This document shows, in pieces, positions 19,301-25,608 of a stretch of 28,700 nucleotides of DNA (within the stretch, counting starts at the first letter, position 1; the number at the start of each line of letters is the position of its first letter). Origin of the DNA: DATGZX01 sp035296965 (GTDB lineage Bacteria > Planctomycetota > Planctomycetia > Gemmatales > Gemmataceae); NCBI GenBank assembly GCA_035296965.1, contig DATGZX010000068.1, positions 1 through 28,700 on the forward strand, read 5' to 3'. Under the pieces are notes generated by a model. The model did not search any database. It was not told where the DNA came from and saw only the letters and a list, made by a program, of their open reading frames with translations. A program made the position numbers and the translations under genes.

Positions 19301-19933
19301 GGCGGCTTCGGCGGCCAATTCAGCGGCGGCGGCGGCGTGTACAACGGCTTCGTCGGGACGGTCACGCTGACCAACTGCACCGTCAGCGGCAACTCTGCCA
19401 CCAGCGTGGGCGGCGGCGTGTTGAACAGTTATGATGGCACGGCCAAGCTGACCAACTGCACCGTCAGCGGCAACGCCGCCGTCGAGGGCGGCGGCATCTC
19501 CAACCAGGGAATGCTGATGGTCGCCTCCAGCAATATCACCAAGAACCAGGCGACGTCCGCGGGTGGCGGCATCAGCACGACCGGCGGCAGGGCGACGATC
19601 ACCAATTCCGTCATCAACGCCAACCAGGTCAACTCCTCGGGTACCGCCCTGGGCGGGGGGATCGACTGTGAAAACAGCGTTCTGTCGCTGACCAACTGCA
19701 CCGTCAACGCCAACCAGGCCAACGGCGTGACGGCCCTGGGCGGTGGGATCTATGCCCTCAATAGTACCGTGAACGTCAAGAACTCCGTGGTCAACGGCAA
19801 CAAGGCGAATGGCAGCGTGCTGGGCGAGGGCGGAGGGATCTACAGCTATGACAGCCTCTTGACTCTGCTGGCCAGTAACGTGAAAGGCAACAAGGCCACG
19901 ACCGCTTTTGACGATATCTTCAGCGGCCCATGA
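16400..19933 (+). CDS. Secreted right-handed beta-helix repeat protein with internal duplication
   Basis: I start this 1,177-aa protein at ATG 16400 because GGAG lies six bases before it. Residues 1-30 are basic, and 30-44 hold the LEVLEGRWVPSTFTV motif found at the head of large planctomycete exported proteins. Residues 45-140 and about 640-735 are duplicates of each other (LRYCINQAN / LREAIAFAN; GGGLSRVFQ in both), each leading into a beta-helix. The first helix has ten rungs built on TNCTVSGNSA; the second has eleven, plus degenerate rungs at the end. An Ig-like segment lies between them at about 525-625. The fold resembles pectin-lyase-like or polymorphic outer-membrane repeat proteins. 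No catalytic residues are evident, so adhesion or a surface-structure role is more likely than an enzyme. A hairpin terminator follows. Confidence 0.88.
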   Translation: MMTRSWIRHLFARPVTRPIRKAPHRFRPALEVLEGRWVPSTFTVNSTANLGTGSGLAGDLRYCINQANSAGGAETIVFDKTVFSTPQTINLTGTQLELTDTTGTETITGPAVGVTVNGGGLSRVFQLDGGVTASISGLTISGGNANNTFWGGGLVNYGGTATLTNCTVSGNSAASGGNGGGGVANFGTATLTNCTVSGNSARPAGGGVFNSFNSTATLTNCTVSGNSAGGGGGVYNRGTATLTNCTLSGNSAGGHFRYYGGGGLFNVTGATATLTNCAVSGNSDAGIGGGVNNYGTVTLTNCTVSGNSAGGGGGLFNYGGTATLTNCTVSGNSAIGGSGGGLDNLGTATLTNCTFSGNSTSGYAFRGVHGGAVANQGAATLTNCTVSGNSAVGGSGGGLFNDYYATATLTNCTVSGNSAGGYGSGGGVTNIGTATLTNTIVAGNLAGDVVGSLATASTNNLIGGNPVLAPLGNYGGPTLTMALLPGSPAIDAGTSGAGIPTIDQRGLGRVGAVDIGAFESQGFALAPIAGSTPQTSKIGTPFTKPLAVTVTANNPVEPVNGGVVTFANSATHGAFAILSASSAVIAGGKAAVTAEPDNAVGSYTVIASATGPPPVSFALTNAGPIFTSLVVNTTSDSLFPGTGLLSLREAIAFANFDSSGISTITFDKHVFATPQTITLTGSQLELSNTNEKEAITGPKGGVTVSGGGLSRVFQVDANVTASIAGLEITDGSVASYGGGLYNSGSLAVANCTVSGNSAGVAGGGLFNFNGATATLTNCTVSGNSAFVGGGLDNAGTATLTNCTVSGNSAFYGGGVYNRYGATATLTNCTVSGNSALSGGGGLFNSFNSTATLTNCTVSGNSAGVGGGGLFNFNGATATLTNCTVSGNSAGIGGGGLSNSYGATATLTKCTVSGNRSNYGGGLSNYGLLALANCTVSDNSAGIGGGGLFNWSATATLTNCTVSGNSALGGFGGQFSGGGGVYNGFVGTVTLTNCTVSGNSATSVGGGVLNSYDGTAKLTNCTVSGNAAVEGGGISNQGMLMVASSNITKNQATSAGGGISTTGGRATITNSVINANQVNSSGTALGGGIDCENSVLSLTNCTVNANQANGVTALGGGIYALNSTVNVKNSVVNGNKANGSVLGEGGGIYSYDSLLTLLASNVKGNKATTAFDDIFSGP
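16861..19490 (+). repeat. Beta-helix rung repeats, near-identical at DNA level
   Basis: More than twenty copies of a roughly 40-bp core (encoding TLTNCTVSGNSA) are separated by glycine-rich spacers of variable length. They fall in two blocks, about 16861-17710 and 18640-19490. The cores differ mainly at third positions, while spacers vary in length by whole codons, which points to expansion and contraction by recombination or slippage with the frame kept. Confidence 0.85.
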
Positions 19934-19998
19934 GATTTCCACAGCCCGTAGGAGGGCTCGGTTTTCCTGGCCGCGCTGTGCGTGACTGCCCGTCCATT

Positions 19999-20040
19999 GA
20001 AGGTGTCTGGAACCGTGCCGATGGCGTTCCGGACACCTTC
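19999..20040 (+). terminator. Hairpin terminator after the beta-helix gene
   Basis: The 15-bp stem (19999-20013 with 20026-20040, one G-T pair) closes a 12-base loop and is followed by a short pyrimidine-rich stretch (CTTTC). It lies 66 nt after the stop codon of the beta-helix gene and points the right way for a terminator. Confidence 0.6.
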
Positions 20041-20462
20041 CTTTCGGGCTCGCGAACCGGGGTAAAGAAGAGAGTGGCCAAAGCATCAGACTCTGCGCCT
20101 GTTCGTCCGGGTCCAGCGCAAAGCCGCCTGCGGCAAGCTTCACGTACCCTGGCTTTGGCAATATGTACAAGTCGCCACGCTATCGCGGTACATAAAGCGT
20201 CACTTAGAGTTCAAGAAGTCGATCGTCAGCTTCGAGCACTGCTCCGGTTGACGCGAGCGGGAATTCATAGATCATGTGAGGGGGTGTGCCGTCGATTAAT
20301 AGGCTGCCAATGCGGCCCTTGTCGCGTGGTGATTCACCGATGTCACAATCGCGGCCCTCGGTCGGCGGACCTCATTCGACCAAAGCGCACAGGTGAGCTG
20401 CTCATTCTCTTTGAGCGAAAAAAGCTATTCAAATCGGGAACGTCTCTTCTGGAGTCTTGATC
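20041..20462. other. Gene-poor stretch
   Basis: No supported gene. A frame covering 19930-20460 is open, but it is Arg/Ser/Cys-rich, lacks a ribosome binding site and runs through the terminator hairpin, so I regard it as chance. GGAG at 20451-20454 at the right edge serves the next gene. Confidence 0.4.
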
Positions 20463-20891
20463 GTGAACTCTCGAAGAACGGGACTGGTCCTTTTGAACGT
20501 GGCTGGCATGCTGGTGATTCTCGGGTCGCTCTACGACCTGCTCGTGCCGGCGGTGCCGTCTAATCATCTTCACTACATAGGTGCGGCCGACGGTCAACTC
20601 GACCCGCGCTATGCTCAGTTAGACCTTGCGATGCTCAGGTCGATCGGCGGCTGTCTCCTGCCGATCGGCTTGACAACTCTCATACTCGCGAACGGACCGA
20701 TCCGTCGAGGAGAGACGTGGGCGCGCGTGGCCGTAGTTATCCTCGTCGGGGTATCCGAGGGTAATAATGCGTATCGCATGTTTCCGTTCGATTCACCGTG
20801 GTACGGCCCTCTCGGTTTCGCTCTAATCGCGGTTACGGGCGCGGCCTTGGCCTCAGCACCGCCCGCGGCGGCATTCCCCCGCCGTCGTTGA
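20463..20891 (+). CDS. Small integral membrane protein, four predicted helices
   Basis: I start at GTG 20463 (142 aa) because GGAG lies eight bases before it; TTG at 20457 would be only two bases from that site. Hydrophobic segments occur at about residues 6-27, 60-79, 88-105 and 113-134, with a short loop (YIGAADGQLDPRYAQ) after the first. The C-terminus is short and Arg-rich. I do not recognise a family. The gene is isolated between gene-poor stretches. Regular alternation of hydrophobic segments and loops, and good codon use, argue that it is real. Confidence 0.6.
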   Translation: MNSRRTGLVLLNVAGMLVILGSLYDLLVPAVPSNHLHYIGAADGQLDPRYAQLDLAMLRSIGGCLLPIGLTTLILANGPIRRGETWARVAVVILVGVSEGNNAYRMFPFDSPWYGPLGFALIAVTGAALASAPPAAAFPRRR

Positions 20892-21105
20892 TGGTTGGAG
20901 TTAATCGGGGGAGCTAAAGGGCGACATCGCTTGTTTTGGGCAAAGAGTACGCAACCTGGGATATTTTTGAGTTCCAAAACAACCGAATGCCATCCACAAA
21001 AAGTGGCGATTAGAATCAGACGGAGGGAATTGGGCGTAACTATCGACAAAGGATAGAGATCCGAGGGTGATCCACGTCATCTTGGAAACGCCTTGGCGCG
21101 CGAGC

Positions 21106-21345
21106 CTACCTCGATGGCGATCCGCGCTCGAATTCTTCGTCGGAGACGAAATCGACTCCGAAGGCCCGGGTGCACTGGTCGAACTCCTGGTAATAGCCAG
21201 ATCGGCGTCCAACTCGCTCAGCGCCTCGGTCTTCAGCTTCGGCCTGAAGGCCACGATCTCGCCGGTCCGTGCATCGCTTGAAAATCCGGGTATTCCTTCC
21301 GCCGTAATACAGGGTGACTGGACCGTCGTCGAGCAGTTGCCGCCC
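21106..21345 (-). pseudogene. Frameshifted gene fragment, unknown family
   Basis: Three short minus-strand stretches in different frames read like one protein. They are LLDDGPVTLYYGGRNTRIF (about 21345-21290), then ARTGEIVAFRPKLKTEAL and SELDADLAI (about 21303-21193), then YQEFDQCTRAFGVDFVSDEE ending at TAG 21106. Each picks up where the previous frame decays, so at least two frameshifts are implied. No intact start was found upstream. The fragment cannot be assigned to a family. Confidence 0.45.
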
Positions 21346-21641
21346 CGGCCTATAATACGGTTATGCGCAACGATTCAACAACAACCGCCGATGCCATCGC
21401 CTTCCCCAAACTTGATGCGAGCGATCTCGCATCGCTCAAGGAGGCTCATCCGGCTTTTGGTCAGACCGTACAAAACAAGTTTCTTGGGGTTAGTGGGGAC
21501 ATTGCCGATGCAACGCGGTGTCTTGGCGTTGGGAAATTCAAAGGGGTCGGGAGTCGTTTATCTTGCGTGGATAATTGGTGTCTGTGGTGTCAGTTCTCTT
21601 TTCGCTTGCCATTCACCGCCGAGGCAGCTCGGCTGCCCCTC

Positions 21642-21743
21642 ATGGGACGACAACCCCGCTTCGTCGCTGACGACCTGGTCTACCACACTCTCAATCGCGG
21701 CAATAACCGCCGCACTGTTTTCTTCCAGGCCGGGGATTTCTAG
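21642..21743 (+). pseudogene. REP-associated (Y1-type) transposase remnant, N-terminal part
   Basis: From ATG 21642 the frame reads MGRQPRFVADDLVYHTLNRG followed by NNRRTVFF and GDF, then a TAG. This matches the start of REP-associated tyrosine transposases (IS200-like, Y1 family), which typically begin MxRxxRxxxxGxxYHVxxRGNN. In intact proteins the GDF would continue into an Ala-Phe-Leu helix; here AFLQ follows in frame directly after the TAG, so a nonsense codon interrupts it, and homology fades within a few more residues. The catalytic Tyr region is absent. The upstream in-frame stretch from 21363 may be an unrelated remnant fused by decay. Confidence 0.6.
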
Positions 21744-21766
21744 GCCTTTCTCCAGGCGCCGGGTGC

Positions 21767-21830
21767 CATGTTTTCGCGGCCATCCAGGTTTGATCAATGG
21801 CAAAGCCAGCCTTGAGGCCGCGAAAACATG
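21767..21830. repeat. Perfect 15-bp inverted repeat beside the transposase remnant
   Basis: Arms at 21767-21781 and 21816-21830 are exact reverse complements with a 34-base spacer. It starts 24 nt after the stop of the Y1-transposase remnant, where a mobile end structure would be expected, but it could equally be a separate intergenic repeat. Confidence 0.6.
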
Positions 21831-21970
21831 CCGAGCAGCCGGTGACCTGACCTCCGACGTTGGGGCACGACATGCCACGGGCCTTTGAAGGTGGAAGCTG
21901 TCTGTCACTTTCCTGTGGCCCGCAAGCATGGCACGCGACACGAATTTGGTGCGAGGTCGGGCACGCTGAC

Positions 21971-22103
21971 TTAGCCCGGATTATTCATTGCCCCGGAGAA
22001 ATGGCGCAGGGTGCGCCACACCAACCCGCGCGTGAGCGAGGTTAGCTCCTGACCCAACCCTCGCTGACGTGTCGGGCTAATATGGGATCATGAATAATCC
22101 TGG
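21971..22103. repeat. Imperfect inverted-repeat element of about 130 bp
   Basis: Fourteen bases at 21975-21988 and their reverse complement at 22090-22103 match at 13 positions. TTAGCCCG at 21971-21978 also pairs with CGGGCTAA at 22073-22080. Inside are a GGCGCA/TGCGCC hairpin and an AGCGAGG/CCTCGCT pair. The nested symmetry and the absence of coding suggest a small non-autonomous mobile repeat, but I cannot see other copies in this window. Confidence 0.4.
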
Positions 22104-22770
22104 CCAGGTTCTGTGACACGATTGCGGCTGTCCGGCTCGATCTGCTTGGGCGGGTTTCGCCAAGACAACTATGCAGCTGTCTGGCTGCCTTGCAAGGTCA
22201 AAATTGGCACCTTCGGGGACGCCCCCCAGACAACACGTCTTGGATAGACTATGGATTCCCTGATGATCGATGAGATCCCCAACCGAGCATTTCTGCGGAT
22301 TTTTCCAGGGAATCGGGCTCGTCATGAGAAACGGCAATTCCCAAAAAGAATAGTAAGAGAATCCCTAATATCGCGTGAAATTCGCCTCCCAAACACATTT
22401 TGCGCCAAGGGCCTTTTTAGTCCCAAAATGATCACCACGCAAAACCCCCGTGTTTTTGACACTTTCTGAGGTCTCGACAGGGCATTTCGGGAGGGGGCCA
22501 TTCTCAAAATGCTTCGGCCTTGTCAAAAACCGCGTGTTTTCCGCGATTTTTGCAAAATGCGGATTTCGCGTTCAGGCGCCTTTTTGTCCTCCCAGTTGTA
22601 CGCGGGTCTCCGACCCCGCACTGAGGCTGACCCCAGGTCTCCAGAACCAGGGGGAGACCTGCGGTCGCGGTTACGGCGAGGTCAGGAGACCTGCGCCGAG
22701 CGCATGCCAAGCGCGTAGTGGTTCATGGGGAAGCATCGTCATCAAGTCGGCGGCGTGTGAACACGGCTAG
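22104..22770. other. Gene-poor, relatively AT-rich stretch
   Basis: No gene can be supported on either strand. Base composition is lower in GC than in the neighbours, particularly 22320-22570, with several AAAATG-like and poly-T patches. Open frames are short and have no recognisable motifs. Small hairpins sharing GGTCTCC/GGAGACC occur near 22605-22695. Confidence 0.4.
22605..22693. repeat. Cluster of GGTCTCC/GGAGACC inverted repeats
   Basis: The nine bases at 22634-22642 are the reverse complement of those at 22653-22661, and the latter recur as a direct copy at 22685-22693. GGGTC-TCC-GACCC forms a related hairpin just upstream. This may be a decayed intergenic repeat family. Confidence 0.4.
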
Positions 22771-22992
22771 GTGTTTTGTGCCCGTTGCAAGTCCGTCACT
22801 GGCCTCAGCTCCAGCGCATTCTTTCTGGCCATGTCGAACTGGCAACTCGGCAACATGGTTGAGGCTCGCAAGTGCTACGACCAGGCTGTGGGATGGATCG
22901 AGAAGAACAAGCCGCAGGATGAGGAACTCCTGCGCTTCCGCACCGAAGCGGCGGAGCTGTTGAAGATCGAAAAGAAGGGGGAGTCCAAGTAG
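22771..22992 (+). pseudogene. C-terminal fragment of a TPR protein
   Basis: From about 22807 the frame reads SAFFLAMSNWQLGNMVEARK, then CYDQAVGWIEKN, then EELLRFRTEAAELLKIEKK before the stop. This is the usual ending of planctomycete kinase/TPR proteins (WFFLAMAxWQLG ... EELRRFRAEAAELL). The upstream part of the frame (MFCARCKSVTG) has no similarity, and no start or ribosome binding site is evident, so the rest of the gene has been deleted. Confidence 0.6.
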
Positions 22993-23051
22993 GACGCTTT
23001 GCAAAACCGTCCTTCAGAAGTCGCCAAATGATGCGAAGAAAGATGCACTCA

Positions 23052-23462
23052 CTATGGTGACCGCCGGCGACGCCCCCCCCCAGGTGGGATGCCGAGGAGC
23101 GTGCGGCATGCCGCGCGGACTTCGCCGGCCCAACACAAAGCGGACGCGGCCTGGCGCTTGGTGGCGTGAAATCCAGGATAGCGCGCTTCCACGGCGAACT
23201 GGATCAGAAACTTGAGTCCACGCCGAACTGCCCCCAGTTGGGGGTAAGCCGGCAGCAGCAAACTGAGGAGGTCTTCCAGGTCATGCGTGCGCGGCACGGT
23301 CAGGCCTTGCTCGTCGAGGAGCGCTTTCAGGTACTTCTCGGCGGCCTGTTGGCAGTGGAAACAAACCAGGTCATGCATGGGCGGGCGGCTGGGCGCCAGC
23401 TTTCGGGCGGCGCGATAATCCTCCTCTGCCTTTTGCACCCACTCCTTGGTGGTCTTTTTCAT
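23052..23462 (-). CDS. HEPN domain protein (toxin-type partner of MNT)
   Basis: This 136-aa protein has the HEPN layout: KAEEDYRAARKL, then a helix CFHCQQAAEKYLKALL, then THDLEDLL, then FAVEARYPG and a last helix. HEPN proteins paired with MNT nucleotidyltransferases are commonly ribonuclease toxins or their inert relatives. I do not see a clear R-x4-6-H ribonuclease motif; the ARYPG block marks the subfamily that often lacks it, so RNase activity is uncertain. Its ATG lies inside the upstream MNT gene with a 92-nt overlap in another frame, so translation is probably coupled. The C-terminus runs into Gly3-Arg4 encoded by nine G's, which may be unstable. Confidence 0.85.
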   Translation of the reverse strand: MKKTTKEWVQKAEEDYRAARKLAPSRPPMHDLVCFHCQQAAEKYLKALLDEQGLTVPRTHDLEDLLSLLLPAYPQLGAVRRGLKFLIQFAVEARYPGFHATKRQAASALCWAGEVRAACRTLLGIPPGGGRRRRSP

Positions 23463-23820
23463 ACAAGACCTTGCCTCGGGCGACGATCTCTCTCAGGAAC
23501 GTATCGCCTTCGGCCAGCCTCCCAGAAAGGTTTTTGGGGGTTCGCACCAGCAGGTCTAAAGGAAAACTGTAATCCACGCTCAGGCGCACTCGCACGGCCT
23601 GATCGAGTTCGTTCCGGGCCGGCATGATAACGAGGATGTCCACGTCACTGTCCGCGTGCGGCGTGCCGTAAGCATAGGAGCCAAACAGGATAATCTTGTC
23701 GGGCTGGAAACGCTCGGCAACCTGGCGCACAAATCGGCGAATCAGGCGCATGGGAATATCGGCCCCGCGATACCAGCGGGCCGGCGGAGCCTTCGAGGCA
23801 GTCCGGCGTTTACCGACCAT
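23371..23820 (-). CDS. MNT-type nucleotidyltransferase domain protein (antitoxin-type)
   Basis: This 149-aa protein has the minimal nucleotidyltransferase signature GSYAYGTPHADSDVDILV with both catalytic Asp residues, preceded by FQPDKIILF. In the MntA/HepT type such enzymes silence the HEPN partner by AMPylation; whether that holds here is inference. The usual MNT end is near VLYEKD (about residue 125). The last 25 residues (Gly/Arg/Lys/Pro-rich) are encoded in the region overlapping the HEPN gene and are probably an unstructured tail. No clear ribosome binding site precedes the ATG. Confidence 0.85.
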   Translation of the reverse strand: MVGKRRTASKAPPARWYRGADIPMRLIRRFVRQVAERFQPDKIILFGSYAYGTPHADSDVDILVIMPARNELDQAVRVRLSVDYSFPLDLLVRTPKNLSGRLAEGDTFLREIVARGKVLYEKDHQGVGAKGRGGLSRRPKAGAQPPAHA

Positions 23821-23845
23821 AAAGGAATGTTACCAAGACCAGAAG

Positions 23846-23900
23846 TCAGGAGTGAGGCCGATTGCCACCGTCTGGCTGACTCCTGATCCCTGATTCCTGA
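23846..23900. repeat. Short inverted and tandem repeats between divergent genes
   Basis: TCAGGAGT at 23846-23853 is the reverse complement of ACTCCTGA at 23879-23886, and three imperfect 7-base copies of TCCTGAT run from 23881 to 23900. They lie between the divergent MNT and TIGR02996 genes and may be a local regulatory site or an intergenic repeat. Confidence 0.4.
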
Positions 23901-23902
23901 AC

Positions 23903-24295
23903 ATGCCTACAAACGACGCTGACTTTATCAATGCCATCGTTGCTAATCCGCAGGATGAGGCGCTCCGACTCGCCTACGCCGCTTGGCTAGAAGATCGGAA
24001 CGAAACCCTCGATTCCGAGCGGGCAAGCTTCCTGCGCATTCAGTGTGAACTCCGGGGCAAGCCGGAAACAGGAGAATCCTACTGGGCTCTTTACCAGCGT
24101 CTCTCGGACGTTGAGTACAAGCTCAAAGACGAAGCTTGGCCAGTATGGGTGCATAACGATCTTGCCATCCCGCCAGGCTTGACCGAGAAAGGCCAGCGCG
24201 CAGCCATGACCATCCTGGAGGTGCTGGCCAATGAGAAGTTCGCGTTTACCGGCGGATGTCGGTTGTTCTGGACGCCATCCGAATGGAGGCGGTGA
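23903..24295 (+). CDS. TIGR02996 domain protein, probably ended early by an in-frame TGA
   Basis: Residues 1-50 match the planctomycete TIGR02996 domain (DADFINAIVANPQDEALRLA, then YAAWLEDR, then ERASFLRIQCEL). A linker and then MTILEVLANEKFAFTGGCRL followed by FWTPSEW come before the stop. The same reading frame continues after the TGA at 24293-24295 with clear protein character to 24488-24490, so the original gene was probably 195 codons. Function is unknown; the domain is common in Gemmata-like genomes. The start ATG follows short repeats, with no strong ribosome binding site. Confidence 0.75.
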   Translation: MPTNDADFINAIVANPQDEALRLAYAAWLEDRNETLDSERASFLRIQCELRGKPETGESYWALYQRLSDVEYKLKDEAWPVWVHNDLAIPPGLTEKGQRAAMTILEVLANEKFAFTGGCRLFWTPSEWRR

Positions 24296-24490
24296 GGGTG
24301 GGAGCTAAACGAGGAATGCGTGGTGTTGGTGCTGGTACACGATGGCCCCATGCACACCTTCTTCACTCCGGGCAGCCCCGACCAGTGGCGTCGCCACGAC
24401 AAAATGGACAAGGCATTGCGAGAGCAGGGGGTGTTTCACGAGCCCTATGATGATGCGCGTTCGTACATCGTCGACGAGGAAAAATACTGA
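24296..24490 (+). pseudogene. Continuation of the TIGR02996 gene after an in-frame stop
   Basis: These 64 codons are in the same frame as the preceding gene. They read GWELNEECVVLVLVHDGPMH, then TFFTPG, HDKMDKALREQGVFHEPYDD and IVDEEKY before TGA. The V-L-V-x-V-H-D-G block and the K-M-D-K-A-L-R-E-x-G helix resemble the C-terminal halves of other small planctomycete proteins as I remember them. It could be reached by readthrough or by reinitiation at GTG near 24317, but a simple nonsense mutation or sequencing error is more likely. Confidence 0.5.
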
Positions 24491-24993
24491 CCAGCCAGGT
24501 ACCAACAGGAAGCCAGTAACAAAGGACAGAGCAGCGGTAACGCTGGCTCTTTGGCCCACCGGCGCCAATTCTGCTTCTCGGGTGCCCTGATGCTACCCAA
24601 CTGTCCGCCGAAAAATCTGCCGTAAATCTGCCGTATTATTGGAAATGCCAGCCAATCGTCATTGCAATGCGACGCCAGCGTCAATTCTCCCTAACATTCA
24701 CCAGCTAAAGTAGTTGCAATGCCAACACAGCATATCTGCAATACGAACGAAATCCCTTCCTTGTAGGTTCGAGTGCTACTCTTGGACCGGATATTTCCTT
24801 GCGAAATCCTCGCCGATTTGAGTTGACGGCCAATTCTGAGAGCCTTCGGGTTTTGCCGCGTTTGGGATTTTCGCGACAACGGCGGAAGGCGGAAGTGATC
24901 GTCTCCCTGGAGTTCCGCCGTTACTATAACCTAGCTGAAAACTGCCGCACCTTGAAATTTACCGATTTCGGCTTCCAGGAGGATTGATCTGGT
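24491..24993. other. Gene-poor stretch
   Basis: No gene supported. It contains a tandem 11-base repeat (AATCTGCCGTA, near 24613-24635) and a perfect 10-bp inverted repeat (AACGGCGGAA at 24878-24887 with its complement at 24913-24922). The latter lies about 70 nt beyond the stop of the leftward DUF6527-like gene. It lacks a T-run on that strand, so it is only a possible terminator. Confidence 0.4.
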
Positions 24994-25563
24994 TCATCGT
25001 TGCGTCAAGAATGCCCAGGGGTCCACAGTCGGCACTACGAGCCCGAAGTGCCCACGTTCTTTCCCAACACCTTCACGCGCTCGCCCCATCCGCACGAGAT
25101 CCCGGCACGCCTGCAACACATCCCATGGCACTTCATTCAACCTCTCTGCGACTTTCGCGAAGTGCATGAGCCCTGTCGCCGGCAACCACTCCACCACAGC
25201 CTTCGCCAACCTCTTTCTTTCATCCCCGGCCCAGCCGCTATCGAACTCTTCTTCGTTACCGCCAAAAAGGAGGATTTTGTTCCGCCAAATTATGTAGTGA
25301 CTCTTACACCCGCTTTCCCGCCAGACGGACGGGAACAGACTCAATCCTCTCTGCCCACTTCCGTATAACCGCCACGCCGGACCGCTTCGCGGATCCAGGT
25401 TGATGGGAAACTCTTCTCCGCAGCCACACGGGCACGAGATTACCAGCAGACGCGGCCTTTCTCTTTGCACCAACACAGCATCGCCGGCAGATTTCAGGTA
25501 AGCCGACGCGTCACCCCGACTTCCCACGGTGCCACGAAATTGCAATGTATCTGCACTCTTCAC
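24994..25563 (-). CDS. DUF6527-like protein of the ubiquitin-like locus
   Basis: I choose GTG 25563 (189 aa), which gives the start VKSADTLQFRGTVGSR and has a GGGGG tract four bases upstream; TTG 25599 would add 12 residues. The core is GDAVLVQRERPRLLVISCPC followed by GCGEEFPINLDPRSGPAWRL, then LSLFPSVWRESGCKSHYIIW and RNKILLFGG. This is the pattern I associate with DUF6527, a family seen beside bacterial ubiquitin-like genes. The CPCGCG cluster and later Cys/His (SGCKSH) could bind zinc. The C-terminal half is helical (ERKRLAKAVVEWLP, LMHFAKVAERLNEVPWDVLQ) and may be a winged-helix-like module. It is transcribed in line with the upstream ubiquitin-like gene. Biochemical role is unknown. Confidence 0.75.
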   Translation of the reverse strand: MKSADTLQFRGTVGSRGDASAYLKSAGDAVLVQRERPRLLVISCPCGCGEEFPINLDPRSGPAWRLYGSGQRGLSLFPSVWRESGCKSHYIIWRNKILLFGGNEEEFDSGWAGDERKRLAKAVVEWLPATGLMHFAKVAERLNEVPWDVLQACRDLVRMGRAREGVGKERGHFGLVVPTVDPWAFLTQR

Positions 25564-25608
25564 GCTGCCCCCATTTTCGGCGTGCCCTCTTCGAGGCAAG
25601 CAGCCTCA

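Noticed and set aside
16861..19490. Regularly spaced repeats as a possible CRISPR array
   Set aside because: Repeats are coding, in frame, with spacers that encode glycine-rich turns, and there are no cas genes.
19034..20170. 378-codon minus-strand frame across the beta-helix gene end
   Set aside because: Its repeats (GGVAADGAVGQRG) are the antisense of the beta-helix rungs, and it spans the terminator hairpin.
19930..20460. 176-codon plus frame after the beta-helix gene
   Set aside because: Arg/Ser-rich text with no motif, no ribosome binding site, and it includes the hairpin terminator.
21363..21641. Possible N-terminal remnant (MRNDSTTTADAIAF then PKLDASDLASL) in frame with the Y1 remnant
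   Set aside because: It faintly recalls the start of planctomycete cyclic-nucleotide-binding/thioredoxin-reductase proteins, but the similarity fades in about 30 residues and is too weak to annotate.
21067..21888. 273-codon plus frame
   Set aside because: It overlaps the better-supported minus-strand fragments and the Y1 transposase remnant in another frame, and has no protein-like conservation.
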